Shown piece after piece: positions 24,696 to 34,759 of a stretch of 44,251 nt of DNA. A model generated the notes under the pieces. The model saw only the letters and a list, made by a program, of their open reading frames with translations, did not search any database and was not told where the DNA came from. The translations under genes were made by a program, and so were the position numbers. Numbering within the stretch: position 1 is the stretch's first letter; the number at the start of each line of letters is the position of its first letter. The stretch is from Candidatus Sumerlaeia bacterium (GTDB lineage Bacteria > Sumerlaeota > Sumerlaeia > SLMS01 > JAHLLQ01): assembly GCA_019634695.1 (NCBI GenBank), contig JAHCAW010000034.1, forward strand, positions 1 to 44,251. Reading direction: 5' to 3'.

Positions 24696-25616
24696 ATGAT
24701 GATCCCCCGACTTCGCCTGATCCGATCCCTGTTCGAGCCTGCCCCGCCCCCGGGGCAGCCGCCGGCCCTTGAGGACGAGATCGCGGCCGGCGCGGGCCGG
24801 TTCGGCGCTTGGGTGGGCCGGGGGCGGGCCAACGCCTGTCCGGTCGCCGCCGACTCGCTCCCCGCCGCCGAGCGCGCCGTCGAGGCACTCCTCGCCGCCC
24901 GCCCGGGCGAACCCCTGCCCGAAGAGGCCGCCTCCGACGCCGCGGCCTTTCTGGGTGAAGTGGTCCGGGTCACCCACGGCGGGCATTGGGGAGACGACCC
25001 GCTCTTCGGCTTGGCGCTGCTGGACGTCGGCGGCTTGCCGGGGGCGCGCCTGCTGCCGTTGGCGCTCGTTGAGAAGAAGCGCCAACTCGGCACGCGCCTC
25101 TCCTGGACGCGATTCTTCGAGACGCTGCCGGCGCGGCTGGACGGCGAGCGCACCCGGCCGATGGCCGACCCGGGCCCGATGCTGCCGCGCCTGCTCGCCG
25201 CGGAGAGCCCCGTCGGTGCCGTCCAGCGCGAGGCGGCCGCGTTCGGCCGGGCATGGCAGGATCGCTTCGGCAGCCCGCTCGTCCTGTCGCTGCAAGGCGT
25301 GCGCGAGCTGGAGCGCTTTCTGCGCTCGCAGTTCTTCCTCTGCGGCCTGCCGCCGGATGCCTTCGTGCAGGCCGGGTTGTTCGTGGGCGAAGTCGGCCGG
25401 GGCCTGTTCGGCGGCGAGTGGGATTTCGCCGAGGCGCGTGAGACGGGCGAGCCGGCCCGCATCGCGCTGCGTTGGCCGGAGCTGCCCTACTACCCGGTCG
25501 GCCGCGTTCTGCGCCTGTTGACCGATCAACCCGAGGGCGAGGCGCTCGACGAGTATCTGCGCCTGATCCCCGCCGCACGGAAGGAACTCCGCGGCACAGC
25601 GCCTGAACCGATCTGA
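24696..25616 (+). CDS. Unknown cytosolic protein
   Basis: A 306-residue protein without signal peptide or clear membrane span. Two ATGs stand at 24696 and 24699; neither has a strong ribosome binding site. A conserved-looking segment lies at about residues 90-125 (AAFLGEVVRVTHGGHWGDDP, then FGLALLDVGGLPGARLLP), and a second around ERFLRSQFFLCGLPPDAF. The end is an ELPYYPVGRVLRLLTDQPEGEALDEYLRL segment with helical character. I recognise no family; a role in metabolism cannot be inferred. It lies alone between the terminator and the riboswitch promoter. Confidence 0.72.
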   Translation: MMIPRLRLIRSLFEPAPPPGQPPALEDEIAAGAGRFGAWVGRGRANACPVAADSLPAAERAVEALLAARPGEPLPEEAASDAAAFLGEVVRVTHGGHWGDDPLFGLALLDVGGLPGARLLPLALVEKKRQLGTRLSWTRFFETLPARLDGERTRPMADPGPMLPRLLAAESPVGAVQREAAAFGRAWQDRFGSPLVLSLQGVRELERFLRSQFFLCGLPPDAFVQAGLFVGEVGRGLFGGEWDFAEARETGEPARIALRWPELPYYPVGRVLRLLTDQPEGEALDEYLRLIPAARKELRGTAPEPI

Positions 25617-25630
25617 GAGCAGGTGTTGCC

Positions 25631-25659
25631 TTGACAGCAGGCGAGAGGGGGGCGGACAA
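25631..25659 (+). promoter_or_regulatory. Possible promoter of the cobalamin operon
   Basis: TTGACA at 25631-25636 is a perfect -35. The sequence 17 bases later is GGACAA, a poor -10. It lies about 45 bases upstream of the riboswitch, the right place for its promoter. Confidence 0.4.
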
Positions 25660-25680
25660 GTGCCGCGCATTCGGCATGTT

Positions 25681-25897
25681 GCCGGATCGGTTCGCCCCCG
25701 AGCGCAGGCATTGGCCTCGGGGGCCTCGCAAGAGGGAATCCGGTGCGAATCCGGAGCTGCCCCGCAGCGGTAAGTGGAAACGACCGCCGTCATCAAGCAC
25801 TGGCCCCTTGGGGGCTGGGAAGCGACGGCCAGTAGGAACAGCGGCCCTTCCGGCCGCCCGGTCCACAAGCCCGAAGACCTGCCGACCCGGTGTCGGA
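25681..25897 (+). promoter_or_regulatory. Cobalamin (B12) riboswitch aptamer
   Basis: The conserved core is clear. GAGGGAATCCGGTGCGAATC at about 25732 leads into GGAGCTGCCCCGCAGCGGTA, the B12-box region, and the 3' part has AAGCCCGAAGACCTGCCGA (25866 onward), the J6/3-P7-P3 signature. The outer stem pairs around CCGG near 25682 with CCGG/TCGG near 25888-25895. Such aptamers bind adenosyl- or methylcobalamin and usually switch downstream expression off. A hairpin pairs CGAC (25903-25906) with GTCG (25930-25933), enclosing GCCTT/AAGGC. It directly follows and is a candidate part of the expression platform. There is no T-tract, so control may be at the level of translation. The first downstream gene starts about 295 bases later, an unusually long gap. 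Confidence 0.92.
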
Positions 25898-26192
25898 TGT
25901 TTCGACTGGAGCCTTCGCGGGAAAGGCGGGTCGTCTCATGGTCTTCGGCATTTCAGCCGTTCTCCTCGGACACCAGGACAAGCCTTTGCAGCGCCGTAGC
26001 GGTGGGGCGGTCGCGCCTATGCCGTCGGGGGCTCCCTTCTCGCTCGCGGGAGCGGGAGTCGGGCTTGTCGCTGCGGGGCGCCGTGCGCGGTCCGCGGGGC
26101 GGTTCTACTCCCCACTGAGAGAGTGAGCGCAGCACTCCGGGGCCCGTCCATGTACGGGTCGGGAGCAACTCATTCTTGAAGGGGTAGTGCGC
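25898..26192 (+). other. Long leader between the riboswitch and the first gene
   Basis: About 295 bases, GC-rich with several small hairpins. These include CCCGT/ACGGG at about 26145-26160 nested inside CTCC/GGAG, and CGCTC/GAGCG near 26040. A small open frame from ATG 25938 to 26126 (62 codons, begins MVFGISAVLLGHQDKPL) has AAAGGCGGG upstream and could be a leader peptide. Its codon use is not convincing, so I do not call it a gene. The leader may hold the regulatory platform of the riboswitch. Confidence 0.45.
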
Positions 26193-27539
26193 ATGTCTCG
26201 TTTGGTTTCCTCCCTGTTGTGCGGCCTTGGGGTCGCGATGTGGTATTCGCCGGCGACGGCGGACTGGACGGCCGTCCATCGCGACGGCAGCGGCAACGCC
26301 TTCGTGCCGGTGGCGTCGCTGGTGACGGATGTGTCGGTGACGCCGGCTTGGTCGACCGGGCCGGGCAGTTTGAACACCGGCGCGCGGGTGCTTGACTTCG
26401 ACGGACGGGTGTATGCCGTCGAGTTCACCTCCGGCCCGGATGCGATCCGCATCAAGGGCTTCAATCGCCAGACCGGCGTGCTGGAGTGGACGAGCGCCGA
26501 CCTCGACGTCGGCGACAGCATCGCGTTCGGGTCGTTGTCGGCACCCGCGATCGATGCGTCCGCGCGGGCAATCTTCTACGGTTCGGGCGAGTCGATGCAC
26601 CGGCTCGATCTGGATGCGGCGATTCCGGCGGCGTCGCTCGTGTGGGCGACGACGATCACGGGCACCAACACGAACGCCAACGGCGAAACGGCCATCATCA
26701 ACAGTTCGGCGGCGTTGGGTGCCGGCAACGTCTACGCCAAGACGTTCAAGGGCTTCCTGTCGCCGAAGTCGAGCCAGGTGGTGGCGTTCGATGCCGTGAC
26801 GGGCGCGGTGGCATGGCATGCGATGCCGGCCGGGCCGGGCCAGGCGACGCCGCTCTTCGTGGATCTGGGCGCCAGCAAGCTGGTGCTCGTCGATGCGGCC
26901 GATGGCTCGGGCAACGGCGGACTCGTGGCCTACGACGCGTTGACCGGAACCGAAGTGTGGAATCACGCGACGGTATCGTCGCCGTGGAACACAGCCGGCA
27001 AGCAGTTCTACGGTGACCTCGCCCTGCACGGCGGGTCGGTCTACGGGTTCACCTACGACTTCAGCGCGTCGGGCAACCTGGTGATCGTCGATCCGGCAAC
27101 GGGCGCGGCGACCATCCACGCATCGATCGGCACCGACTGCGCGCCGGTCGTCGTTGGCTCGACTGTCTATGGCATCGGTGGCGCCTACGGCGATGCGGAC
27201 ATTCGTGGCTACAACGCGGCGTCGGGTGCGCAGCTCTTCACCGCCGACCTCTTCGGCGGCCTGCACTACAACTTCCGCAACTACCTTGCCGCGACGACCG
27301 ACAGCCTCTACGTCGCGACCGACAACGGCTTCGGCTTCGCGCCGAACACGTTCCTGCTGCGGCTGGATCCCTCGAGCGGAGCGACGCTGAGCTCGTCCGT
27401 CGCGGCCACCGACTACACCGGCGCGGTGACGGTCGGCGACGACGGCGCGGTGTTTGCCTTCCGCCAGGGTGGCAGCCTCAACGCGCTGGGCATCTCGGCC
27501 CCGTCGAGCGTGTCCAACTGGGGGGTGCTGGGATGGTGA
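26193..27539 (+). CDS. Secreted PQQ-like beta-propeller protein in the B12 operon
   Basis: A 448-residue exported protein. GAAGGGG precedes ATG 26193. Residues 1-24 are a signal peptide ending in SPATA before DW. The mature part is a run of blades with the PQQ/WD-like rhythm of a strand, turn and Trp, for example FNRQTGVLEWTSADL, FDAVTGAVAWHAMP, YDALTGTEVWNHA, VDPATGAATIHAS and YNAASGAQLFTADLF. This gives about six to eight blades. No quinone-binding tryptophan docking motif or catalytic residue is recognised, so it is probably a binding or scaffold propeller rather than a dehydrogenase. It is the first gene after the cobalamin riboswitch and overlaps the next gene by 7 bases. I infer a role in extracellular cobalamin binding, in analogy with the BtuG propeller of Bacteroides, but the sequence does not prove this. 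Confidence 0.82.
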   Translation: MSRLVSSLLCGLGVAMWYSPATADWTAVHRDGSGNAFVPVASLVTDVSVTPAWSTGPGSLNTGARVLDFDGRVYAVEFTSGPDAIRIKGFNRQTGVLEWTSADLDVGDSIAFGSLSAPAIDASARAIFYGSGESMHRLDLDAAIPAASLVWATTITGTNTNANGETAIINSSAALGAGNVYAKTFKGFLSPKSSQVVAFDAVTGAVAWHAMPAGPGQATPLFVDLGASKLVLVDAADGSGNGGLVAYDALTGTEVWNHATVSSPWNTAGKQFYGDLALHGGSVYGFTYDFSASGNLVIVDPATGAATIHASIGTDCAPVVVGSTVYGIGGAYGDADIRGYNAASGAQLFTADLFGGLHYNFRNYLAATTDSLYVATDNGFGFAPNTFLLRLDPSSGATLSSSVAATDYTGAVTVGDDGAVFAFRQGGSLNALGISAPSSVSNWGVLGW

Positions 27540-28867
27540 CCCTGCTGCGCCTTTCCGCGGCGGCGTTGGTCGGGGTGGTCGTTCCGACCACCCCGGCTCC
27601 GGCCGCGACACTCTTCTCCGCTCCGCAGGTCATTACCGACGGCGCGGCGCCCTATCGTCTGGCACGCAACCCGAACCGCACGCTGGCCTTCGATAGCGCC
27701 AGCCGCCTGCACCTCGTCTACTGGTCCGGCGCGTTCCTCGAAACCTCGATTGCAGAACCCTCCTACGTCTACCATCGCGAGTGGACCGCCGGCGCGGGCT
27801 GGAGTCCGCAGGTGTCGATCGACGACTCGACGATCGACAGCGGCAGCGGCCCCCAACACGTTGGCGGACGCCATCCGTCGCTGGCCCTGACGCCCGACGA
27901 CACGGTCTGGGTCGTCTGGCACGACCACCGCCACACGAACGAGGCCGGCAACAATATCAACAATCTGGAAATCTACGCCGACCGCAAGCCGGCCGGTGGC
28001 AGTTTCCTCGCCGGCGACATCCGCATCTCGACAACGACAAACACGTCGATCGCCGGCGACAATGGCTACGCCGCGCGCGTGGCGGCGCTTCCCGACGGGA
28101 CCATCGCAGTCGTGTGGTACGACTTCACGCGCGGCCTTGGCAACAACGCCGACATCTACGTGCGCCACTCGGACACGACCGGCAACTTCGTCGGGACGCC
28201 GGCGATGGAGGATCTGCGCCTGACCGACGCCGCCGCGCAGGGTGCGCTCTTCGCCTACTCGATTCCGGACGTGACGGTGGATGCCGCGGGCAAGCTGCTC
28301 GCCGTGTGGACGGCGGGCTTCGGTGGAGCGGCACCGGTCTACTTCGCCGCGATTCCGCAACCGCCCGCGCCGGTCACGGTGGAGACGCTGCGCACGCAGA
28401 CGGCAGGTTACGACGACGCGGCCAAAATCGTCACCGCGCCCAATGGCGACGTGTGGATCGTGTTCACGGACCGCACGGGCGGCGGGCATGACGTGCGCGC
28501 GCTGCGGCGTCCCGCCAGCAGCACTGCCTTCGAAGGCCCCATCGCCTTTGCCGCCAGCCCAACGCACATCGAGCGCCACGGCGCACTGGCCGTCGCGGAT
28601 GATGGCGCGGTGCATCTGGCGTGGGTGGATGAACGCGACGGCGTGCACGTCTATCACGCGCGGTTCGCGCCCGGCACGTGGGCACTGGAAGAAGAGACGC
28701 GCCTGACGACGGAATCGGGACTGTACGTCCGCCCCGCTCTGGCACTCGACGGCGACGGTCGTCCGCATGTCGTCTTCGAGGAGGAGATCGGCTCCGGTGT
28801 CGGCGCGATTCATCATGTGCGCGCCGTCGAAACCGCCTCGGCGCGGGGATGGGAGTTGTACCAATGA
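27533..28867 (+). CDS. Secreted sialidase-like beta-propeller protein in the B12 operon
   Basis: A 444-residue exported protein that overlaps the preceding gene by 7 bases. Residues 1-25 are a signal peptide (LLRLSAAALVGVVVPTTPAPAA). The rest repeats a motif of hydrophobic strand, Asp-x-x-Gly turn and V-x-W, for example LTPDDTVWVVWHDHR, ALPDGTIAVVWYDF, VDAAGKLLAVWTAG, TAPNGDVWIVFTDRT, VADDGAVHLAWVDER and LDGDGRPHVVFEEE. Each is spaced about 55-75 residues apart. This is the pattern of BNR/sialidase-type six-bladed propellers, but no Asp-box catalytic set or arginine triad is clear, so it is probably non-enzymatic. Its place in the riboswitch operon suggests ligand capture or surface display. 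Confidence 0.8.
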   Translation: MVTLLRLSAAALVGVVVPTTPAPAATLFSAPQVITDGAAPYRLARNPNRTLAFDSASRLHLVYWSGAFLETSIAEPSYVYHREWTAGAGWSPQVSIDDSTIDSGSGPQHVGGRHPSLALTPDDTVWVVWHDHRHTNEAGNNINNLEIYADRKPAGGSFLAGDIRISTTTNTSIAGDNGYAARVAALPDGTIAVVWYDFTRGLGNNADIYVRHSDTTGNFVGTPAMEDLRLTDAAAQGALFAYSIPDVTVDAAGKLLAVWTAGFGGAAPVYFAAIPQPPAPVTVETLRTQTAGYDDAAKIVTAPNGDVWIVFTDRTGGGHDVRALRRPASSTAFEGPIAFAASPTHIERHGALAVADDGAVHLAWVDERDGVHVYHARFAPGTWALEEETRLTTESGLYVRPALALDGDGRPHVVFEEEIGSGVGAIHHVRAVETASARGWELYQ

Positions 28868-29565
28868 GCACCGAGACTACTGCGCGCCGGCACGCCTTCA
28901 CGCTGATCGAGCTGCTGATCGTCGTCGCGATTATCGCGATCCTCGCCGCCATCGGCATGGTGAACTTGCGGCTGGCGATGGAGCGTGCGCGCAAGTCCGC
29001 CGACGCTGCGAACATGAAGACCATCGCCGCGGGACTTCAGTTGTACCTGACCGACTTCGGGCGCCTGCCGCCCGCCGACCGACTGGCCGGTCCTTTCATG
29101 TCGCATCAGGGCTTTGGCCTGCCGGTCGGCAACGGTCCGGCCGCCGGCGGCTCGTGGGACGGTGTCCCGTGGCTGCTTGTCGAGTATCGCTACGTCTCGA
29201 ACTGGCAGACGCTGTTCACGCCGAAGTACCTCAAACTCTACCCCGGCGGCAAGACGCTCGGGAACACGCACCCGCGGTTCCACAACTTCCGCTACGCCTA
29301 CAACAGCTCGGCGATCTCGACCGGCGGACACGCCGGCGGATTCGGCAACATCGAAAGCGGCGAGGTGTGGATGGTGCGCAACCTGTGGCTCGGCCCGCAG
29401 ATGGGCTGGCACGCATCGGCGTATCCGAACTTCCCCGCGGACTATCGCTATCCGTGGGGCGAGGGCGACGACATGGAGACACTCGAGCACGCCATGTACG
29501 CCGACTTCCGCGTGCGCACCGTGATCGGCGGCACGGACACGGCCGCGCCAGGATGGCCCCAGTGA
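28864..29565 (+). CDS. Type IV pilin-like (prepilin) protein in the B12 operon
   Basis: A 233-residue protein starting at an ATGA overlap with the previous gene. The leader MSTETTARRHA is followed by FTLIELLIVVAIIAILAAI, the class III signal. Cleavage by prepilin peptidase would give Phe1 and the conserved Glu5; position -1 is Ala rather than Gly, a tolerated variant. The hydrophobic helix continues into an amphipathic stretch (ARKSADAANMKTIAAGLQLYL), then a globular domain rich in Gly and aromatic residues with little similarity to known pseudopilins. It would be expected in the inner membrane or in a pilus-like fibre. Why it sits between B12-operon propellers and btuF is unknown. Confidence 0.85.
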   Translation: MSTETTARRHAFTLIELLIVVAIIAILAAIGMVNLRLAMERARKSADAANMKTIAAGLQLYLTDFGRLPPADRLAGPFMSHQGFGLPVGNGPAAGGSWDGVPWLLVEYRYVSNWQTLFTPKYLKLYPGGKTLGNTHPRFHNFRYAYNSSAISTGGHAGGFGNIESGEVWMVRNLWLGPQMGWHASAYPNFPADYRYPWGEGDDMETLEHAMYADFRVRTVIGGTDTAAPGWPQ

Positions 29566-30437
29566 TGCCCTTGCTGCGATTGCTGCTCGCGATGTTGCTG
29601 CTGATTGCGGGCCCCGCCCGACTCGCGGCGGACGATGGCGCGAGCACCGCAACGCTGCGCGTGATCTCGCTCGCGCCCAGCATTACCGAAATTCTCTTCA
29701 CGCTCGGCGCGGGCGACCGCGTTGTCGCCGTGACGGATTTCTGCCGCTACCCGGAGCAGGCCGCCACGAAGGCGAAGGTCGGCGGCCTGCACGACCCGCG
29801 CTTCGAGCAGATGCTGCTCCTGCGTCCCGACGTCGTGTTCCATCTGCCTTCGAACGCGCCGGTCGTGGGGCGCCTGCGCGAACGTGGCATCGAGACCATC
29901 GCCGTTCCGAGCGAAACCGTGGCGGACATTCGGACGGCGCTGCGCACGGTTGGCGCGCGCCTTGGCGTCGAGGCAACCGCGCGCGACACGATCGCGGCCA
30001 TGGACGCCGGCTTGGAGCGCGTGCGTGTGCGCACTGCCGACCGCGCGCGCCCGACAGTGCTCTTCGTCGTCGGGCATCCGCCGGGCGTGCTGCGCGAAGT
30101 CTACGGCGCGGGGCCGAACACCTTCCTCGACGAGTTGATCGCCGTGGCGGGCGGGAGCAACGTGCTGGCCGAGTCGCCGGTGCGCTATCCGGTCGTTGCG
30201 CGCGAGACGCTGATGCGCACGCCGCCCGATGTGGTGGTGGAGCACAAGGCCTCCGGCGAGCCGTGGACGGAGCGCGAGCGCGAGACGCTGCGTGCGTTGT
30301 GGCTCGAGTACCTTGGCCCCGCCGCTCGCGGCCGCACCCGCGTGCTCTTCCTCGACGATCCGCAGGTCACCGTGCCCGGCCCGTCCGTGGTGCGGCACGC
30401 CGAGGCACTCGCCGCCCTGCTGCATCCGGTGGAGTGA
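29565..30437 (+). CDS. btuF: Periplasmic cobalamin-binding protein of an ABC importer
   Basis: A 290-residue exported substrate-binding protein. ATG 29565 overlaps the previous stop (TGATG); ATG 29553, with less support, would add four residues. The signal peptide covers residues 1-22 (LLRLLLAMLLLIAGPARLAA). The mature start RVISLAPSITEILFTLGAGD is the classical BtuF/FepB-type first helix. GDRVVAVTDFCRYPEQA, LLLRPDVVF and EVYGAGPNTFLDELI mark the two lobes joined by a rigid helix. It delivers corrinoid from the periplasm to BtuCD. Cobalamin specificity rests on the upstream riboswitch and operon, since the related family also carries iron-siderophores. Confidence 0.88.
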   Translation: MPLLRLLLAMLLLIAGPARLAADDGASTATLRVISLAPSITEILFTLGAGDRVVAVTDFCRYPEQAATKAKVGGLHDPRFEQMLLLRPDVVFHLPSNAPVVGRLRERGIETIAVPSETVADIRTALRTVGARLGVEATARDTIAAMDAGLERVRVRTADRARPTVLFVVGHPPGVLREVYGAGPNTFLDELIAVAGGSNVLAESPVRYPVVARETLMRTPPDVVVEHKASGEPWTERERETLRALWLEYLGPAARGRTRVLFLDDPQVTVPGPSVVRHAEALAALLHPVE

Positions 30438-30479
30438 TCCGCCTTGCCGCGAACGCCGACGGTGGGAATCGTGGACGCC

Positions 30480-31265
30480 ATGAGTGACGCGCTGTTTGAC
30501 ATCGAACGCCTGTCGTTCGCCTATCCGGGGCGACCGCCCGTGCTGCGCGACGTGAGTCTGCGCATCGCGCGCGGCGACTTCATCGGCCTGATCGGGCCAA
30601 ACGGCGCCGGCAAGTCGACGATGCTGAACCTGCTGACTGGTTGGTTGCGGCCGACGTCGGGGATCGTGCGGTTTCGCGGGCGCGCGCTGGGGGAGTGGTC
30701 GCGCCGGGCGCTGGCGCGCGAGATCGGCGTCGTCGCCCAGGCCGAGGAGGGCATCTTCCCCTTCACCGCCGAGGAGGTGGTGTTGATGGGGCGCTACGCG
30801 CACCAGCCGCCGCTGGTCGGTTTCGACGACCCGGAGGATCGCGCCATCGCACGCGGCGTGCTGGCGCTTGTCGGGCTCGAAGGCTTCGAGCAACGTCCGG
30901 TCGGCCAACTGTCCGGCGGCGAGCGCCAGCGCGTCTTTCTCGCGCGCGCCCTGGCACAGTGCCCGCAGGTTCTCCTGCTGGACGAGCCGACATCGTCGCT
31001 CGACCTCAACTACAAGCGCGACGTGTTCCGCCTGCTTGAACGGCTCAACCGCGAGCAGGGCCTCGCGACGTTCGTCGTCACGCACGACGTGAACCTGGCG
31101 GCGTTGTACTGCCGCACGGTGATCGTGTTGCACGATGGGGCGATTCGCGCCGCGGGCCCGCCCGACGAGATTCTCGACGAGGCGCTGCTCGACTCCGTCT
31201 ATCGCACGACGGTCGAGGTTCTGCGCGGGGCCGATGGCGCGCCGGTGGTGACGATTCGCCGATGA
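30480..31265 (+). CDS. btuD: Cobalamin ABC transporter ATP-binding protein
   Basis: A 261-residue ABC ATPase. Walker A is GPNGAGKST (about residues 39-47), the Q-loop lies at VVAQAEEG, the signature LSGGERQR is at about 144-151, Walker B is VLLLDEPTSSLD (Asp168 and Glu169) and the H-loop is VTHD. ATG 30480 is chosen over TTG 30444, as GGTGGGA lies about 12 bases upstream and the protein then begins at the first strand. The BtuD/FepC subfamily pattern LSRP-like switch segment is replaced by EEGIFPFTAEEVVLMGR, which matches iron/B12 importers. It powers BtuCD import through the inner membrane. The gene ends in an ATGA overlap with btuC. Confidence 0.92.
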   Translation: MSDALFDIERLSFAYPGRPPVLRDVSLRIARGDFIGLIGPNGAGKSTMLNLLTGWLRPTSGIVRFRGRALGEWSRRALAREIGVVAQAEEGIFPFTAEEVVLMGRYAHQPPLVGFDDPEDRAIARGVLALVGLEGFEQRPVGQLSGGERQRVFLARALAQCPQVLLLDEPTSSLDLNYKRDVFRLLERLNREQGLATFVVTHDVNLAALYCRTVIVLHDGAIRAAGPPDEILDEALLDSVYRTTVEVLRGADGAPVVTIRR

Positions 31266-32326
31266 CCGATCCCGCCTCCAACTCCACGGCGTTCCCTCCG
31301 CGTGCTCCGGTGCCGGCCGGTGTGGCAGCGACTTCGTGGTCGCGTGCGTGCGCCGTGTGGGGCGCGCTGCTGGTGCTGGCGGCGCTGGCCTTGTTGCTGG
31401 GGCCGCTGGTGGGTTCGACGAGGCTGGACCTCGCGCGCGCGTTCGGGTTCGGTGTCGCGCCGGACGAGGTGAACATCGACGCGGTCGTGTTCTGGAGCGC
31501 GCGGTTTCCGCGGGCGATGTTCGGGTTCCTTGCCGGCGGCTCGCTGGCGATCGCGGGTGCGACGTATCAGGCCCTGTTGCGCAACGACCTTGCGGAGCCC
31601 TTCACGCTCGGCGTGGCGGGCGGCGCTTCTGTCGGCGCATTGCTGGCGCTCAACTTCCTGCCGCTGCACATCGCCTTCTGGGTTTCGCCGGTGCTGGCGT
31701 TCGCCGTTGGCGGACTCGCGGTGGCGGTGATCTACGGCCTGACGCGGATGCGCGGACCGCGCTCGGCACCCGCGACGTTGATCCTCGCCGGCGTGACGAT
31801 GAACTTCCTGTTCGGTGCGGCGATCCTGCTGATTCAGTACATCAGCGACCCGTATCAGACGATGGCGATCGTGCGGTGGCTGATGGGCGGGCTGGACATC
31901 ATGTCGTGGCGCGTGTGCGTGGCGGCGGCCGTGCTGCTGGTGCTGGCCGGAGGAGTGCTCGTCGCGCACGCGCGGGCGCTCAACCTGTTGGCGCTCGGCG
32001 ACATGACGGCGCATCATCTGGGCGTATCGGTCGAGCGTACGCGCGTCGTGACGCTGACGGCGTCGTCGTTGCTGGCGGCGTTCGTCGTGGCCTACGCCGG
32101 GCCGGTTGGGTTCGTTGGGTTGATGGTGCCGCATGTGCTGCGTCGCGTTGTGGGCGCGGACCATCGCGTGTTGTTGCCGGCAACGGTGCTGGCCGGCGGG
32201 AGCTTCCTCGTCGTGTGCGACGCGGGCGCGCGGGCACTGCTGGCGCCGGGCGAGTTGCCCGTCGGCATCCTGACGGCGTTCCTCGGGGCGCCATTCTTCC
32301 TGTGGCTGCTGTTTCGCAAAGGGTGA
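31262..32326 (+). CDS. btuC: Cobalamin ABC transporter permease
   Basis: A 354-residue integral membrane permease of the FecCD/BtuC family with about ten hydrophobic spans. Diagnostic features are the WSARFPRAMFGFLAGGSLAIAG segment with the R.PR pattern after the first span, ALLRNDLAEPFTLGVAGGAS, the coupling region LGDMTAHHLGVSVERTRVV and the conserved GPVGFVGLMVPHVLRRVVGADHR. It forms the BtuCD transmembrane channel as a dimer with BtuD. It starts in an ATGA overlap with btuD and is the last gene of the riboswitch operon. It ends 30 bases before the stop of the convergent YyaL gene. Confidence 0.92.
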   Translation: MTDPASNSTAFPPRAPVPAGVAATSWSRACAVWGALLVLAALALLLGPLVGSTRLDLARAFGFGVAPDEVNIDAVVFWSARFPRAMFGFLAGGSLAIAGATYQALLRNDLAEPFTLGVAGGASVGALLALNFLPLHIAFWVSPVLAFAVGGLAVAVIYGLTRMRGPRSAPATLILAGVTMNFLFGAAILLIQYISDPYQTMAIVRWLMGGLDIMSWRVCVAAAVLLVLAGGVLVAHARALNLLALGDMTAHHLGVSVERTRVVTLTASSLLAAFVVAYAGPVGFVGLMVPHVLRRVVGADHRVLLPATVLAGGSFLVVCDAGARALLAPGELPVGILTAFLGAPFFLWLLFRKG

Positions 32327-32356
32327 CGCGCAGGAATGTGTGGGACGTGTCCGCGC

Positions 32357-34540
<2,184 letters not shown>

Positions 34541-34617
34541 GGGGTGTCCGGTTGGCGGGGGAGTGGTGCGTCGGGGAGAGCAAGAGCCATTCCGGGCGTC
34601 GCCGGTTGTTGTCTTGC

Positions 34618-34666
34618 CGGGCTGGATGCCGGCGGTGCCGGGCTGGAGGTCTCGGGCTGGAGGTCT
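34618..34666 (+). repeat. Direct repeats upstream of speA
   Basis: CGGGCTGGAGGTCT occurs twice in perfect tandem (34639-34652 and 34653-34666). A partial copy CGGGCTGGA starts at 34618, 21 bases before the first. They are followed at once by a possible -35 TTGACT (34671-34676). This spacing suggests binding sites for a regulator of speA, or slippage. It is seen only in sequence. Confidence 0.5.
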
Positions 34667-34759
34667 GGCCTTGACTCGACCGCCCATTGGCCGCACGAAA
34701 CGCGGCGACGTGCGGCGGGTGCCCCGCCAGTTTCGGACGACACGTTCATTCCCTCGCCG

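Noticed and set aside
25938..26126. 62-codon frame in the B12 leader as a gene
   Set aside because: It has a possible ribosome binding site, but the codon use and protein composition look random, so it is kept only as a remark.
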